From a bacterium (GTDB lineage Bacteria > Chloroflexota > Dormibacteria > UBA8260 > Bog-877), in NCBI GenBank assembly GCA_021802115.1, contig JAKABA010000219.1:1-6557 (forward strand): DNA of 6,557 bases, written 5' to 3'. Within the stretch, counting starts at the first letter, position 1, and each line of letters opens with the position of its first letter. This document shows positions 5,940-6,557 of this stretch, piece by piece. The notes beneath the pieces were generated by a model. The model saw only the letters and a program-made list of their open reading frames with translations. It did no database searches and had not been told where the DNA came from. The position numbers and the translations under genes are program-made.

Positions 5940-6557
5940 TCAGGCCGTCCCCACCTCGCCGCGGGCCCGTTGGACATCCGCCCCGGTGACGCTCGTCGGC
6001 TTGCCCAACCCGTCGGCGACCGAGGCGCCGAGAGGCCGGGTCATGGCGTAGGCGAACCAGAAACACAAGACCGCATTCCAGCGCCAGCAGCGGTAGCCGG
6101 CAGGGGGGAGCGCCATCAGGACGAGGAAGAGGCCGGCGGAGGGAAAGTACCCCGTCCCGCAGGTGGTGGCGGTCAGATCTCCCAGAGCCGTGCCCATGGC
6201 GAAGGTCGCAACCACCGCCGCCCAGTAGAAGGCCTCGCGGCGCACCGTGTCCACGGTGTGGATGGAGAGCGTGCCCTCCACCTTCCACCAGCTGCTGAAC
6301 ACCCCGAGCAGCCAGCCCGCGTAGATCGCGGTCGCGATGGGATAGGGAACTCCCAGGGTTACGTGCAGCACGTCGGCCGCCATGGTGCCGAAAACTCCAA
6401 CCATCACCACGACGAACCAGTAGGACCATGCCTGGTAGCACCGCCTGCGGAACTGCACCGCCAGCGCCACCAAGAAGCCGGCGAATCCGAGCAGGACCGC
6501 CAGCACCGGCGGCATCGCATGGACCATCGCGTCCGAGTCGCCTCCCCCATGGCGGCG
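5940..6557 (-). CDS. COG4705/DUF347-type multi-pass membrane protein, 5' end not resolved
   Basis: The clear part is 195 residues from the ATG at 6527, and the frame stays open to the window edge. About six hydrophobic segments are seen. I recognise the COG4705 (DUF347) pattern by GTLSIHTVDTVRREAFYW (85-102), FAMGTALGDLTA (109-120) and YAMTRPLGASVADGLGKP (160-177). A G-x4-D motif recurs at 47-52, 112-117 and 167-172, reflecting the internal repeats of the family. The function is not known to me; transport is only a guess. Family members usually have about 45 more residues at the N-terminus with another repeat. The last 30 bases of the window seem to encode part of it (AAMGEA) but in the next frame, so either a one-base frameshift is present near 6537 or translation starts at 6527. 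A GGGGGAGG 13 bases before that ATG could serve as a rather distant ribosome binding site. The C-terminus ends soon after the last motif, without the further helix I would expect. Confidence 0.8.
   Translation of the reverse strand, partial: RRHGGGDSDAMVHAMPPVLAVLLGFAGFLVALAVQFRRRCYQAWSYWFVVVMVGVFGTMAADVLHVTLGVPYPIATAIYAGWLLGVFSSWWKVEGTLSIHTVDTVRREAFYWAAVVATFAMGTALGDLTATTCGTGYFPSAGLFLVLMALPPAGYRCWRWNAVLCFWFAYAMTRPLGASVADGLGKPTSVTGADVQRARGEVGTA

Noticed and set aside
5770..6441. A 223-codon minus-strand frame overlapping the membrane-protein gene
   Set aside because: It is Arg/Gly/His-rich shadow sequence; the other minus-strand frame carries clear membrane helices and DUF347 motifs.
1..6557. 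Defence island, biosynthetic cluster or mobile element
   Set aside because: No toxin, nuclease, integrase, transposase, helicase, NRPS/PKS or repeat array was found. The genes are ordinary chromosomal families with uniform base composition.

Overview
The window is GC-rich by eye (roughly two thirds G+C), with GTG/ATG starts, short intergenic gaps and third codon positions dominated by G and C. Together with the protein types (an actinobacterial-style aminopeptidase N of about 865 residues and a GNAT protein of a kind common in actinomycetes), this points to an actinomycetote. A related high-GC soil lineage such as Dormibacterota or Chloroflexota cannot be excluded. I see no mobile element, CRISPR array, RNA gene or phage gene, and almost every base is coding. 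It looks like a chromosomal housekeeping region, and I found no convincing new multi-gene system.

Layout, left to right. (1) Positions 1-1755, + strand: the C-terminal part of an APC-superfamily transporter resembling the KimA/YdaO potassium importers. The last six membrane helices are followed by two consecutive universal-stress-protein-like (USP-like) domains. (2) Positions 1798-4395, + strand: pepN, a complete M1 zinc aminopeptidase. (3) Positions 4375-5025, - strand: a GNAT N-acetyltransferase whose 3' end overlaps the pepN 3' end by 21 bases. (4) Positions 5097-5891, + strand: a PNP/UDP-family nucleoside phosphorylase or nucleosidase, divergent from the GNAT gene. (5) Positions 5940-6557, - strand: a COG4705/DUF347-type membrane protein running into the right edge of the window, probably with a one-base frame break near 6537.

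The genes do not form an obvious pathway. The transporter handles ions or solutes, PepN completes peptide degradation, and the base-cleaving enzyme belongs to nucleoside salvage. Three genes (pepN, GNAT, nucleoside enzyme) have a -10-like hexamer 6-8 bases before the start codon and no Shine-Dalgarno sequence, the pattern of leaderless mRNAs.

The most interesting non-coding part is the 71-bp divergent region 5026-5096. It holds a 16-bp palindrome over the GNAT promoter and a 24-nt imperfect dyad directly before the -10 of the nucleoside gene, where no recognisable -35 exists. Other points worth a second look are the duplicated USP-like domain, the missing phosphate-binding residues in the nucleoside enzyme, a GAMES in place of GAMEN motif in PepN, and the likely frameshift at the right edge.
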